Shown here: in pieces, positions 53,933 through 63,152 of the stretch | Position numbering within the stretch: the first letter of the stretch is position 1 | Layout: each line of letters begins with the position of its first letter | DNA from: Butyrivibrio sp. NC2007 | GTDB lineage: Bacteria > Bacillota > Clostridia > Lachnospirales > Lachnospiraceae | NCBI RefSeq assembly: GCF_000421405.1 | Contig: NZ_ATWY01000018.1 | Coordinates: 22,393-86,392, forward strand | Length of the DNA stretch: 64,000 nucleotides | Direction: 5' to 3' | Translations under genes and position numbers: made by a program | The notes under the pieces: generated by a model | Database searches by the model: none | What the model saw: the letters and a program-made list of their open reading frames with translations, nothing else | Told to the model about the DNA's origin: nothing

Positions 53933-56668
53933 TTACTGGTTGGCATTATCGCTTGCGTTATTGTTTGCCTTAACGCTCTTTCTTCTGATAATCTCCTCTG
54001 TTGTGATACCAAGTGCTGCGAGGATCACAAGTACAAACCATGGGAATGATGCCTTCTTCTGCTCAGGGATAGTATCAGCCTTAGCTGTCTCTTCCTCAGC
54101 GATAACTGTAACTGTATCAGACTTCTTCTCCTCAGATGAAGCCATATCTCCAACTACTGACTGGTCATTTGTATTAGTATTCTCCGCCTTAACCTGCTCT
54201 GTCTCTGTAGATGTTACAGATGCAGCCTTGGCTGTCTTTGATGTCTTTGTGCTCTTCTTTGCGCCGAGTACTGCTGCCTGTGCATCATTTGCTGCAGGAG
54301 CTGCTGTAGTAGTTCTAACTACAACAGGGGTAATTGTTGAAGATCCATTATCTCCGTCATTGTTTCCGCCCTGGTCTGAACTTCCGTCTCCCTTAGGTGT
54401 AAGGTCAGCAACCTTCTTGTCTCTTGCAGTCTTAGCATCTGCTACTTTCTTGTTGATATCATCAAGAATCTGCTTCTTGTTCTGAAGATCCTCGTTTGCA
54501 ATATTGAGATTATCCTCAAGTGTCTTCATAACGAACAGATCCATGCTTGTATCTTCACCGCCGATAGTGATCTTTCTCTCAAGATCAGCGATTGACTTCT
54601 CAAGCTCATCAACTACAGCCTGAGCCTCTGCCACCTTTGCCTTAGCATCTGTTGCTGCATCGATAAGATCCTGGTAAGCTGCTTCCTCTTTTGCATAAGC
54701 CTCCTGGGCTTTCTTTATCTCTTCATTAGCTGTCTTTGCTGCCTCAAGTGCTGCCTTCTTAGTCTCTCTTGCATAATCAGCAGCGTCATCCTTTGCCTTG
54801 GCTGCTTTCTTTTCTGCTTTCTTGGCTTTATCTACTTCCTTCTGAGCTTTAGCAAGTTCCTTCTCTGCAGCCTTAAGTTCTTTTTCAAGCTTCTCAGATT
54901 CGCTTTTTTCTTTCTCTATCTTCTTTTTAAGATCATCAATCTTTTTCTGATTTTTCTTTACTGCTTTTTCTGCATCTGATGCTTTGGTCTTAGCATCATC
55001 GTATACCTTTTTAGCCTCTTTTACTTTATCATTTGCTTTTGTAAGAGCATCACTCTTTGACTCATAATCAGCAATAATCTCGTTTGCCTTACTTACAGCT
55101 CCTGAGATTTCAGCAAGGTCATCGGTAAGTCTTTTTACCTCTGCGTCTGTATCTGCAACATTCTGCTCCTCTGTAAGAACAATGCCTTCCCAATAATCCT
55201 TAGCATTCAGGAGATCCTGATGTTCCTTCATAAGCACCTGATACTTCTTCTTATCAGCATACCTTTTAAGGCCGGATTCCCTTCTCATATGCCACATTCT
55301 TTGCCATAAAGCATCAGCTTTATGCGAAATCATATCAACATTATCCTGGGCGTTCTTAAGATCAGCCTTTGACTGCTCATTTTCTTTTTTGGCCTGCTCA
55401 AGGTCAGCTTCCATTTTCTTAGTATCTTCGAACTGCTCGTCAGCTATTTGTTCTGATAGCTCCTGATACTTATCATAAGCTTCTTTTGCTGCATCAGATG
55501 CCTCTTTTGCTGCCTGCTTTGCCTCATTGTTTGCCTTTGTGGCAGTAGCGAGTTCTGCCTCTGCCTCGTCATACTGCTGGGCAAGCTCCTTTTGAAGCTC
55601 CTCTGCCTCAGCAAGCTGCTCCTTAAGCTCCTGCATTCTCTTATCGCTTACTTTATTCTTCTCTGCCTTGCGGATCTTCTCCTTGATCTTTTCAACCTTA
55701 TCAAGAGCCTTTTCCTTATTAGCTTTTTTGTCTTCAAGCTCATCCTGAGCATCCTCTACTGCTTCTCTCTTCTGCTCAAGATCCTCTACTGCCTTCTTAT
55801 AGGTCTCATCTGCTGCATCTGCTCTCTTCTGCGCAGCTTCTGTTGCAGCCTCAAGCTCCTCTTTTGCATTCTCTATTGCAGCATTTGACTGGTTCTCTAA
55901 AAGCTCAAGATTTCTCTGCGCATCTTCAAGTGCCTCTCTTGCTGCCTCAAGATCCTCAGAAGCCTTAGCATCTGCCTCTTCATATCTTGCACGAGCATCC
56001 TCTACAGCCTGCTTAGCATCCTCGAACTGCTTTGTGAGCTCTTCTGACTTCTTAACTGCTTCCTCATAAGAAGTCTCAGCTTCCTTAGCAAGACCTTCTA
56101 CTTTATTGTATGCTGCATTTGCGCCTGCAACTGTTGATGCATTCTTAATTGCTTCTGTAGCTGCATCGATATCAGCGCTCTTTGCTGCAAGATCATCGCC
56201 TGCCTGCTTAGCAATCTCCTGATCCTCTGCTACGATTCCGCCGGCCTCAATCAGGTCTTCCTTAAGTTCTTCGTTTACATTTTCGATTGTCTCGATATCC
56301 TGAGCAATCTTGTTATCACTTGCTGTGATAGAATCAGTAGCTTCATTTATCTCATTTCTGAATCCGTCAACCTTGCTGTTCTCTTTTTCATACCCGTTAT
56401 CGATAAGCTCATCAACTGCATCGTTTACATCGCCGACCTTGGAAGCAACCTCATCTGTCTTCTCCTGGTACTGCTCTGCAGTCTCTTCTGCTTTGCTCTC
56501 ATCTGTAGTGATCTCACTCTGATCTGCTAACACTTCAGTGTCATTATTGTTGTAAGCGATTTCATTTTCATCTGCAGCAAAAGCTGTGATTGATGTTGAT
56601 GCCATGCTGGCACTTAAGCCGAATGCTGCAACCCTGATTAACTGTGACTTTACATTGTTGTTTTTCAT
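53933..56668 (-). CDS. Large secreted coiled-coil surface protein
   Basis: 911 residues. A signal peptide (about 1-32, ending ITAFA before ADENE) is followed by some 700 residues of almost unbroken Glu/Lys/Ala/Asp-rich coiled coil with many heptads. A Gly/Asp/Ser/Asn-rich stretch (about 765-790) and a Thr/Ala/Lys/Glu-rich region then lead to a C-terminal hydrophobic helix (FPWFVLVILAALGI) and a basic tail. No LPxTG motif is present, so it may be held by the helix rather than by sortase. The ATG at 56668 follows GAGGTG; the GTG at 56677 is less suitable. It is likely a stalk-like surface or septal protein. Confidence 0.85.
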   Translation of the reverse strand: MKNNNVKSQLIRVAAFGLSASMASTSITAFAADENEIAYNNNDTEVLADQSEITTDESKAEETAEQYQEKTDEVASKVGDVNDAVDELIDNGYEKENSKVDGFRNEINEATDSITASDNKIAQDIETIENVNEELKEDLIEAGGIVAEDQEIAKQAGDDLAAKSADIDAATEAIKNASTVAGANAAYNKVEGLAKEAETSYEEAVKKSEELTKQFEDAKQAVEDARARYEEADAKASEDLEAAREALEDAQRNLELLENQSNAAIENAKEELEAATEAAQKRADAADETYKKAVEDLEQKREAVEDAQDELEDKKANKEKALDKVEKIKEKIRKAEKNKVSDKRMQELKEQLAEAEELQKELAQQYDEAEAELATATKANNEAKQAAKEASDAAKEAYDKYQELSEQIADEQFEDTKKMEADLEQAKKENEQSKADLKNAQDNVDMISHKADALWQRMWHMRRESGLKRYADKKKYQVLMKEHQDLLNAKDYWEGIVLTEEQNVADTDAEVKRLTDDLAEISGAVSKANEIIADYESKSDALTKANDKVKEAKKVYDDAKTKASDAEKAVKKNQKKIDDLKKKIEKEKSESEKLEKELKAAEKELAKAQKEVDKAKKAEKKAAKAKDDAADYARETKKAALEAAKTANEEIKKAQEAYAKEEAAYQDLIDAATDAKAKVAEAQAVVDELEKSIADLERKITIGGEDTSMDLFVMKTLEDNLNIANEDLQNKKQILDDINKKVADAKTARDKKVADLTPKGDGSSDQGGNNDGDNGSSTITPVVVRTTTAAPAANDAQAAVLGAKKSTKTSKTAKAASVTSTETEQVKAENTNTNDQSVVGDMASSEEKKSDTVTVIAEEETAKADTIPEQKKASFPWFVLVILAALGITTEEIIRRKSVKANNNASDNANQ

Positions 56669-56677
56669 TTTTTCCAC

Positions 56678-56921
56678 CTCGTAAATAATCTTGTTTTGTT
56701 TTTGTTTTTCCCAACTTGTGTGTTAGGATAGCACCGCCAAAATCATAAAAGCCATCATAATTGGCCAGAATTTTGTCATTTAACCAAGGCTTTAGGGTTC
56801 GTTTATAGTTCGTTAATATTTTTTCGAAATCGTTTAAGAACGCGCAGTTGGCGCATTGTTTTTCTTTAGATTTCGTTAATAGATACTTTTGTAAGCGCTT
56901 CCAGTTCCGTGTAAGAGGCAT
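56678..56921 (-). promoter_or_regulatory. Upstream region of the coiled-coil gene with repeated TTAACGAA motifs
   Basis: TTAACGAAA or TTAACGAAC occurs twice and AAACGAAC or AAACGATT twice between 56770 and 56890 on the minus strand, spaced irregularly. No good -35/-10 pair was found. The same motif type is seen at 44985-45130. Confidence 0.35.
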
Positions 56922-56959
56922 AAAAATAACGGATTCAAGGCAATTGCCTTAAATCCGTT
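56922..56959 (-). terminator. Terminator overlapping the methyltransferase stop codon
   Basis: AACGGATTTAAGGC and GCCTTGAATCCGTT pair (one mismatch) around AATT and are followed by ATTTTTAT on the minus strand. The stop codon TAA lies within the 5' arm, so the coding end and the hairpin share bases. Confidence 0.85.
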
Positions 56960-57803
56960 TTCCGTTTTCTCTTGCTATTATATAGATTCTTTCACTGTTG
57001 TCATCAGGCTTTTCGTGGGTATCTGCATCTATCGCCTCAATGAACGTAAGCCCCGCTTTTTCCACGAACTGCCGCATTTCTTCCAGGGTGTAGCCTCTCT
57101 GGAAATGTGTCTCTACCGATCGTCTGAAGACCTCATCCTTCTCATCGCACCTTGCAAAGATCGTCAGGTCGTACTCATTTACATGTTCTTCTTCATGGTA
57201 GTAGTTGTCCCAGATGAAGCTGCAATCCTCTCTGTTCTCGGCTATTGTTGTATCGCCGATCACGTCCCGGTACTTGTGAAGCGTGTTGAAATCAAAGATA
57301 AATACTCCGCCCGGATACAAGAAGTTATTCACCAGCTTAAAGGTATCTATGACCTCCTGATCCTCAAGTACATAATTTATGCTGTCGCAGACACTTACTA
57401 TGGTTCCTGCCGTGCAGTACAGATCAAGCTCCCTCATGTCCTGCTCCAGGTACATAATATTGTAGCCTGCCTCGGCACTCTTCATCCTGGCAAGGTTTAG
57501 CATATCGGGCGATAAATCGATTCCCATTATGTCATAGCCAAGTTTATAGAGCTCTTGGGTAAAAGAGCCTGTTCCGCAGCCTAGTTCTACTATCAGGTTC
57601 TTCTCTTCGTCCAGCGCCTGCTCGGAATCCTCAGCAGTATCATATTCTTCCGAGAGCTCTTTTCCCTGACTCTCCCCCGATCTTACAGGCTTAGAAATGC
57701 CGTACTTCTCAATTAGTCCTGCAACAAAAGTACCCCATACTGCGTATGGGGTCTCATCCATAAAGGTGTCATATACTGCTGCAAAATCTGTATATGCTTC
57801 CAT
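56949..57803 (-). CDS. Class I SAM-dependent methyltransferase
   Basis: 284 residues. The SAM-binding motif I is IVELGCGTGSFTQELYKLGY near residues 88-107, with IMGIDLSPDMLNLA after it; SVCDSINYV and GGVFIFDFNT are the later strands. An acidic insertion of about 40 residues (GESQGKELSEEYDTAEDSEQ and following) stands before motif I and is absent in close relatives I know. Substrate unknown. It is cytoplasmic and closely followed by the hairpin terminator. Confidence 0.88.
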   Translation of the reverse strand: MEAYTDFAAVYDTFMDETPYAVWGTFVAGLIEKYGISKPVRSGESQGKELSEEYDTAEDSEQALDEEKNLIVELGCGTGSFTQELYKLGYDIMGIDLSPDMLNLARMKSAEAGYNIMYLEQDMRELDLYCTAGTIVSVCDSINYVLEDQEVIDTFKLVNNFLYPGGVFIFDFNTLHKYRDVIGDTTIAENREDCSFIWDNYYHEEEHVNEYDLTIFARCDEKDEVFRRSVETHFQRGYTLEEMRQFVEKAGLTFIEAIDADTHEKPDDNSERIYIIARENGKRI

Positions 57804-57850
57804 TTATATTCTCCTGTAAGGGCATCCTGCCCTCTTGTTAACTACAGTAC

Positions 57851-58369
57851 TCAGCCTGTAATTCCTACATATGCTCCAAATCCAAGTGCTGAAACAACAC
57901 TTACGATCACAGCTGCCAGTGCAATTCCGCAGATAACCGCAGTTACTGTCTTCTTAAAGTCCATATCCAGGATGCTGGCTGCAAGTGTACCTGTCCATGC
58001 TCCGGTTCCCGGAAGAGGGATTCCTACAAAAAGCATAAGCGCTACAAACAATCCCTGTCCTGCTTTTGCCTGAAGCTTCTGTCCTCCCTTTTCTCCCTTT
58101 TCAAGGCAGAAGGTGAAGAACTTGCCGATAACCGGCTTGTCTTTTCCCCACTCAAGGACCTTCCTTGCGAAGAAATAGATAAGGGGTACAGGAATCATGT
58201 TTCCTATCGCAATGAGAATGTATCCAAGGACCAGGTTGAATCCTGTATCAGTTAAATTAAAACCATGAGCAATGGGAATAGCTCCCCTGAGCTCGATAAG
58301 TGGCACCATTGAAACGATGAATACTGTAATATACTGACCGATCAGTGACTCTTTAAAAAATGCTAACAT
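57851..58369 (-). CDS. Small multidrug-export-like membrane protein (COG2426)
   Basis: 172 residues with about four hydrophobic segments. VSMVPLIELRGAIPIAHGF, GNMIPVPLIYFFARKV and GIPLPGTGAWTGTLAASILD are the conserved Glu-Arg-Gly and Pro-Gly motifs of the Sm_multidrug_ex family. Despite the name its transport role is poorly established. It lies between hisC and the methyltransferase on the same strand, with short gaps that suggest one transcript. Confidence 0.88.
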   Translation of the reverse strand: MLAFFKESLIGQYITVFIVSMVPLIELRGAIPIAHGFNLTDTGFNLVLGYILIAIGNMIPVPLIYFFARKVLEWGKDKPVIGKFFTFCLEKGEKGGQKLQAKAGQGLFVALMLFVGIPLPGTGAWTGTLAASILDMDFKKTVTAVICGIALAAVIVSVVSALGFGAYVGITG

Positions 58370-58386
58370 AATAACTCCTCATATAA

Positions 58387-59445
58387 TTATTTGCCGAGAT
58401 ACTCTTTTAAAACCTCTATGAGTCTGTCCATCTCCTCATCTGTACCAATGGAGATTCTAAGATACTCACTTATCCTGCTCGGCTTATCAAAGCGACGCAC
58501 TATTATATCATGCGAGCGCAGATAATCAAATATGTCCTTACCTGGTTTCCCCGGGTGACGGGCAAAAATGAAGTTTGTGGCCGAATCCCCGAATTCAAAG
58601 CCAAGCTCTTTTAACAAAACCTTGGTGCGCTCTCTGGTGGCAATGACCTTGCCTGTTGTCTCTTCGAAGTACTCTCTGTCATTCATGGCTGCTGCCCCAA
58701 GTGATAGAGAGGGCATATTCATGGTGTAAGAGTTAAAAGAGAACTTGGCATCCAGAAGGTATTTGATGAGCTTCTCGCATCCGAAGGCGTAGCCTATACG
58801 AAGCCCTGCCAGTGACCTTGATTTGGAATAAGTTCTTACAACAAGAAGGTTATCATACTTATCTATAAGAGGAAGTGTACTCTCTGCGCCAAAGTCAACG
58901 TATGCTTCATCGACTATGACAACCACGTCCCTGTTATGGCTGATGATATCCTCTATGGCATCAAGCGGGAGCTTAACTCCTGTGGGCGCGTTTGGATTGG
59001 CGATCACCACTCCGCCGTTCTCACCGTAGTAGTCCGCAGGATCGATTGTGAAATCATCTTTTAAAGGCATCTGCTTGTAGGGAATCCTGTACAGATCTGC
59101 CCATACGTCATAAAACGAATAGGTTATATCCGGGAAAAGAATCGGTTTATCGGAATTAAAGAATGTGAGGAACGCCATGGACAGTACGTCGTCAGAGCCA
59201 ACTCCCACAAAGACATTCTCTTTTTTCACATTATAAAAAGATGCGATGGAATCCACCAGCACAGAGCAGGTAGGATCCGGATATTTCCTGAAATCCGAAA
59301 GCTCAGTCTCCTCATAGGCCTTATACACCAGAGGTGATGGCGGATATGGATTTTCATTTGTATTAAGCTTTATTATGTTCTTAATCTTAGGCTGCTCGCC
59401 GGGTGTGTATGGCACAACCTTTCTAACGTACTCTTCCCAACTCAT
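58387..59445 (-). CDS. hisC: Histidinol-phosphate aminotransferase or related class I/II aminotransferase
   Basis: 352 residues. LNTNENPYPPSPLV is the HisC-type N-terminus; ANPNAPTG (149-156), VDEAYVDFG (178-186) and the PLP-binding Lys208 in TYSKSRSLAGLRIGYA are intact. It is a fold type I PLP enzyme of the HisC/CobD group. No other his gene is close by, so another amino-acid specificity remains possible. The ATG at 59445 follows GGAG; the frame from 59505 is rejected. Confidence 0.9.
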   Translation of the reverse strand: MSWEEYVRKVVPYTPGEQPKIKNIIKLNTNENPYPPSPLVYKAYEETELSDFRKYPDPTCSVLVDSIASFYNVKKENVFVGVGSDDVLSMAFLTFFNSDKPILFPDITYSFYDVWADLYRIPYKQMPLKDDFTIDPADYYGENGGVVIANPNAPTGVKLPLDAIEDIISHNRDVVVIVDEAYVDFGAESTLPLIDKYDNLLVVRTYSKSRSLAGLRIGYAFGCEKLIKYLLDAKFSFNSYTMNMPSLSLGAAAMNDREYFEETTGKVIATRERTKVLLKELGFEFGDSATNFIFARHPGKPGKDIFDYLRSHDIIVRRFDKPSRISEYLRISIGTDEEMDRLIEVLKEYLGK

Positions 59446-59490
59446 ATCTGCTCCACTTTTTTGTTGCAAATCAAAGTTATCAGTGAATGT

Positions 59491-59582
59491 AACATACCTT
59501 CGCATAAAGCGAGGTATGTTACCCCGTGGGCGTCGTCATATGGACATGTAAACATGTCCACATGACTCGTGCCTTCACGAGA
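59491..59582. repeat. Cluster of three hairpins upstream of hisC
   Basis: AACATACC/GGTATGTT (59491-59520) with inner CGC/GCG, GGACATGT/ACATGTCC (about 59543-59561) and CTCGTG/CACGAG (about 59566-59582) follow one another. No T-run follows on either strand. The gap 59446-59909 holds no gene. Confidence 0.5.
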
Positions 59583-59747
59583 ATCACTGTCAATTATACG
59601 GACTGCTCCATGCAAAATCAAGCGGGCAGATATACGCTCTTTTCAAAATGTCTTTTTAATTATTGTCAGAATATTTAGTCTTCTGAAATCTCTATAAGGT
59701 ATTGAGAGCCCCAATCCGATATATGTAATGACAGCTATGGAAAGCAT

Positions 59748-59796
59748 GGATCTTCATGGATGAGTTACAACTTCATCGATATGAAGGTCCTTTTTT
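59748..59796 (+). terminator. Attenuator-like terminator in the leader of the EF-hand-like gene
   Basis: GGATCTTCAT and ATGAAGGTCC, with inner GATGA/TTCATC pairing, form a long stem followed by TTTTTT at 59791. No plus-strand gene ends upstream within 5 kb, so it is best read as a terminator inside the leader of 59910-60971. CCTTCATAT near 59883-59892, beside the ribosome site, repeats the complement of its 3' arm. Confidence 0.6.
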
Positions 59797-59909
59797 GCGC
59801 CCAAAAAGTGACTGCACCAACGCAATCTGTGTGTACAGGTCAAAAAAATTTGCGCTCAGGATGCAGCATTTAGGGCAAAACGGCACCTTCATATCCCAAA
59901 GGAGGTACC

Positions 59910-60971
59910 ATGAAAATTGCGCAAAGTAATGTGCACCTTGTCTCCTCGAATAAGTATTTTGAGGAGAACAGCATCTCGGTTCAAAGTGGCACCATGACAA
60001 GAGGGTCTTTTCTTGAAAGTCTTCAGAATCAGGAAAAGAAACTCGACAGCCTTGAACTGAGCGGCGATGCAGTTGGAAGTACAGACTCCACTGCACTTGG
60101 AAGTGAGACGTACACTTCCTTTAAGCCTTCTAAGACTGAGTATCTGAGCACCTTTGAGAGCAGCCTTGAAGAGCAGATCTCTGAACTTCGGGCATCTCTT
60201 CTTGACAGGATCCTTCGCCTTCTTCAGATGTTTGGCGGCGATAATCAGTCAAAAGGCTTTAAGCACACTCTGTCAAACACTGCAAATATGCTGACAGAGA
60301 ATTCCTTCGTCAAAGTCACAACCGTCTCCATGACTCATATAGAGCAGGAGGAGACCACTTTTAGCGGAACAGGCACAGCTCTGACTGAAGACGGAAGGTC
60401 AATTGATTTCGGAGTTAGCTTTTCAATGTCCAGGCGCCTTACCGAATATGCCGGCATGAGCGTAGCAAGCGCCGTAAGTCTTATTGATCCTCTTGTCATC
60501 AACGTTGGAAGTGATGTGACTCACATCAGTGACCAGTCCTTCTACTTTGATCTTGACTGTGACGGACAGGAGGAAAAGATATCCAATCTCGGAAAAGGCT
60601 CAGGTTTCTTGGCCTATGACAAGAACGGCGATGGCAAGATTGGTAACGGGTCCGAGCTATTTGGAACAAAGAGCGGAAATGGCTTTGCTGACCTTGCAGC
60701 CTACGACAAAGACGGCAACGGATGGATCGATGAAAATGATGAGATCTACGAAAAGCTCAGCATCTGGATCAGAAACGAAGATGGAACAGACAGTCTTCTT
60801 AGTTTAAAAGAATCGGATGTAGGAGCAATTTATCTTGGCAATGCGGAAACGGAATTCACTCATCACAATTCCAACCTCCTTACAGCAGCCATGATGAGAT
60901 CCTCCGGAATCTTCCTCAGAGAAAGCGGGGGAGTTGGTCTTGTTCAGCAGCTTGATATGGCTGCGCTTTAA
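59910..60971 (+). CDS. Protein with EF-hand-like Ca-binding repeats, no signal peptide
   Basis: 353 residues. Residues 1-120 are polar and partly helical (LEEQISELRASLLDRILRLL at 86-105). The C-terminal half carries Asp/Asn-rich loops FDLDCDGQEE (213-222), YDKNGDGKIG (236-245) and YDKDGNGWIDENDE (265-278), with GNGSELFGTKSGNGFADLAA between them. This arrangement also forms the C-terminal calcium-binding module of many large secreted RTX or adhesin proteins, but here it stands alone and without a signal. AAAGGAGGT precedes the ATG, and a terminator-bearing leader lies upstream. Its start (MKIAQSNVHLVSS) recalls flagellar-exported proteins. Function unknown. Confidence 0.75.
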   Translation: MKIAQSNVHLVSSNKYFEENSISVQSGTMTRGSFLESLQNQEKKLDSLELSGDAVGSTDSTALGSETYTSFKPSKTEYLSTFESSLEEQISELRASLLDRILRLLQMFGGDNQSKGFKHTLSNTANMLTENSFVKVTTVSMTHIEQEETTFSGTGTALTEDGRSIDFGVSFSMSRRLTEYAGMSVASAVSLIDPLVINVGSDVTHISDQSFYFDLDCDGQEEKISNLGKGSGFLAYDKNGDGKIGNGSELFGTKSGNGFADLAAYDKDGNGWIDENDEIYEKLSIWIRNEDGTDSLLSLKESDVGAIYLGNAETEFTHHNSNLLTAAMMRSSGIFLRESGGVGLVQQLDMAAL

Positions 60972-61017
60972 GGGCAAAAATATAGGACTATGGGCTCCCT
61001 GCTCATAGTCCTTGTTT

Positions 61018-61629
61018 TCATTCCTGTATATCTCTTTCACGAACTCCGTCAACTTCTCCGCTAAGGAAATGTCTTCTGCAGACAGATACATAGGATTCAT
61101 TGCCTCCCATCATGATCTGCTCGCCGTCTCTTACGATCTTTCCATTGCATACTCTTGCGTTGAAATGTGCTCTTCGTCCGCACCAGCATACAGTCGGAAC
61201 TTCCTCGATGTAATTGGCGATTTCCATAAGACGCTTGGAGCCGGTAAATAAGTGGCTTGTAAAATCTGTTCTAAGACCATAGCAGATAACCGGAAGATCA
61301 TATCTGTCCACAACTTCTGCCAACAGATCAACCTGCTCTTCGGTGAGGAACTGCGCTTCATCCACAAGAACACAGTCCAGCTTCTTCCAGGCATCGGACT
61401 TTCTTGTGAACCATTCGTTTACAACCTCGTCAAGGAAGTCTTCAACAAAGGTACATTCAGCCTCAAGTCCCATTCTGGACTTAACCTTCTTCTCTCCGTC
61501 CCTGTTCTCGATGCCGGGCTTAAGAAGAATACAGTTCTGTCCCTTCTCAATATAGTTGTACCTGACCATCAGAGCGTTTGCGGTCTTGGAGCTCCCCATA
61601 GCCCCATACCTGAAATATAGCTTTCCCAT
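61018..61629 (-). CDS. tdk: Thymidine kinase
   Basis: 203 residues. The P-loop GAMGSSKT (9-16), LVDEAQFLTEEQVDLL and the C-terminal zinc-binding part with CWCGRRAHFNARV plus a CRRHF segment match type II thymidine kinase, which makes dTMP from thymidine. Length and motifs are complete. It lies 21 bases after the QueT-like gene on the same strand. Confidence 0.96.
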   Translation of the reverse strand: MGKLYFRYGAMGSSKTANALMVRYNYIEKGQNCILLKPGIENRDGEKKVKSRMGLEAECTFVEDFLDEVVNEWFTRKSDAWKKLDCVLVDEAQFLTEEQVDLLAEVVDRYDLPVICYGLRTDFTSHLFTGSKRLMEIANYIEEVPTVCWCGRRAHFNARVCNGKIVRDGEQIMMGGNESYVSVCRRHFLSGEVDGVRERDIQE

Positions 61630-61650
61630 ACCATACCCCTTATAATTTTA

Positions 61651-62172
61651 TTATTTCTTTTTCCTAACAGACTCTGCACCGTTTCCGAAAATTCTGTCCT
61701 TGAAAGGGCTGAGTGCTGAAATAAGGATCTGTCCGAAGAATACGCAGGTAATGATCTCTCCTGCTCCAACTGTCAGCGCAAAGTACCAAAGAGCACCGGG
61801 AATTCCGTATGCATACTTAAGTACGAAAGGAATGATGACAGCATTTGAAACTACCGGTGGAACTGAGCAAAGGAATCTGTTCTTTCTTACCATATATGTT
61901 CCTACTGCTCCGATAAGTGTAGCAAGTGTTCCGAAGATAATATCAGGAAGCGCTCCACCGAAGAAGATGTTTGAAATAAGGCATCCGATTGCAACACCCG
62001 GTACAGCTGCGGGAGTGAAATACGGAAGGATTGTAAGACATTCCGAAAATCTGACCTGAATAGCACCGCTTGCCAGATCGAATCCTGCTGCGAGAGCAGT
62101 AAGTACAACGTAAAGGGCTGCGATAATTGCCGCATGCACGATGTAAAGTGTCTTGTTGGTTGTTTTGCTCAT
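61651..62172 (-). CDS. QueT-like queuosine precursor transporter
   Basis: 173 residues with about five hydrophobic segments. YIVHAAIIAALYVVLTALAA, IQVRFSECLTILPYFTPAAV and VGAGEIITCVFFG are typical of QueT-family S components of ECF importers. QueT genes are often under preQ1 riboswitch control; the 130-base gap upstream has no preQ1 aptamer I could recognise. GGAGGA precedes the ATG. Confidence 0.88.
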   Translation of the reverse strand: MSKTTNKTLYIVHAAIIAALYVVLTALAAGFDLASGAIQVRFSECLTILPYFTPAAVPGVAIGCLISNIFFGGALPDIIFGTLATLIGAVGTYMVRKNRFLCSVPPVVSNAVIIPFVLKYAYGIPGALWYFALTVGAGEIITCVFFGQILISALSPFKDRIFGNGAESVRKKK

Positions 62173-62303
62173 TGTTGGTTTCCTCCATTAATGCATTATT
62201 AGTTACCAACTGCAACCATGCGGTAATGTCACCTCCCAGATAATCACAGTTTTAATCAAACAAAATAGTATAAACAGATAAACTGCTTTTTGTAAAGAGA
62301 GAA

Positions 62304-63086
62304 TTATTCCTCTCCCTGTAAAAGAACAAGTTTGTTGTAAGGAATCTCGATCCCCTCTTCCTTGAATCTCTTCATTATCTCCACAAGGCACTCAGAGCAT
62401 GTTCTTGGGTTGTCTCTGAAGTCCTCTGTCTCAACCAGAGCCTGAAGTGTTACTCCGCTGTCATCGCAGCTCTTGCAAAGTACCACAGGTCTTTTGCCAT
62501 AGTGCTTTGGATGATTCTTGATAGTATCTGCGATAACATCCATGGCCTTTTGCATATCAGTGCCATATGCTACCGAAACTCGTATCGGATAGGAGAAAGA
62601 CTGCTCCTGCGTGTAATTTACGATAGTTGATGAACCCACAATTGAATTTGGGATGTAGATGATCTCATTCTGATAGGTCTTGATTACAGTGTGTCTTAAG
62701 GTGATATCCTCAACAAATCCGGGATCGTAGTTATCTATCTTGATCCTGTCTCCCATATCAAAGGGTCTTGAGTGGGATGCAGAAAGGGCTATTCCGGAAA
62801 ACACATTTGCAAGTGTTGACTGGGCAGCAAGACCGAGTACAACAGCCGCAATTCCGGATGAAGCAACAGCCGTCTCCCAGGTCTTGGAGAATGCCGGAAT
62901 TCCGCTCAGCGCTGTCAACGCAGCTACAGCCCATATCAGCGCCAGAATGATACCCTTTAAGAATATCAGATGGAGCTTGCCTCTTAGCGTCTTCTTATTG
63001 AGGACTTTATTTATGAACATGTTTAGGAAATATGCCACCAGAAACGGCAGAACATATTTAAGAAAAATATCCAATGCTTCTTTCAT
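62304..63086 (-). CDS. Small-conductance mechanosensitive channel, MscS family
   Basis: 260 residues. Three transmembrane helices (about 6-28, 40-65 and 72-103), the last being the Gly/Ala pore helix ASSGIAAVVLGLAAQSTLANVF. The beta domain with RPFDMGDRIKID and VEDITLRHTVIKT follows, and the C-terminal alpha/beta domain is complete. It protects the cell against hypo-osmotic shock. AGGTG precedes the ATG. A divergent 460-base gap with repeats lies upstream. Confidence 0.95.
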   Translation of the reverse strand: MKEALDIFLKYVLPFLVAYFLNMFINKVLNKKTLRGKLHLIFLKGIILALIWAVAALTALSGIPAFSKTWETAVASSGIAAVVLGLAAQSTLANVFSGIALSASHSRPFDMGDRIKIDNYDPGFVEDITLRHTVIKTYQNEIIYIPNSIVGSSTIVNYTQEQSFSYPIRVSVAYGTDMQKAMDVIADTIKNHPKHYGKRPVVLCKSCDDSGVTLQALVETEDFRDNPRTCSECLVEIMKRFKEEGIEIPYNKLVLLQGEE

Positions 63087-63152
63087 ACATCACCTCCAAA
63101 AACATAGGTAGTATATCACATTTGCCTCCCCCGCGCCACGTGCATTGTAGCA

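Noticed and set aside
59640..59760. Cyclic di-GMP-I riboswitch
   Set aside because: The conserved GCAAA and tetraloop-receptor parts are missing.
62173..62303. preQ1 riboswitch before the QueT-like gene
   Set aside because: Family context suggests one, but the usual stem-loop and A-rich tail could not be aligned by eye; a covariance search would decide.
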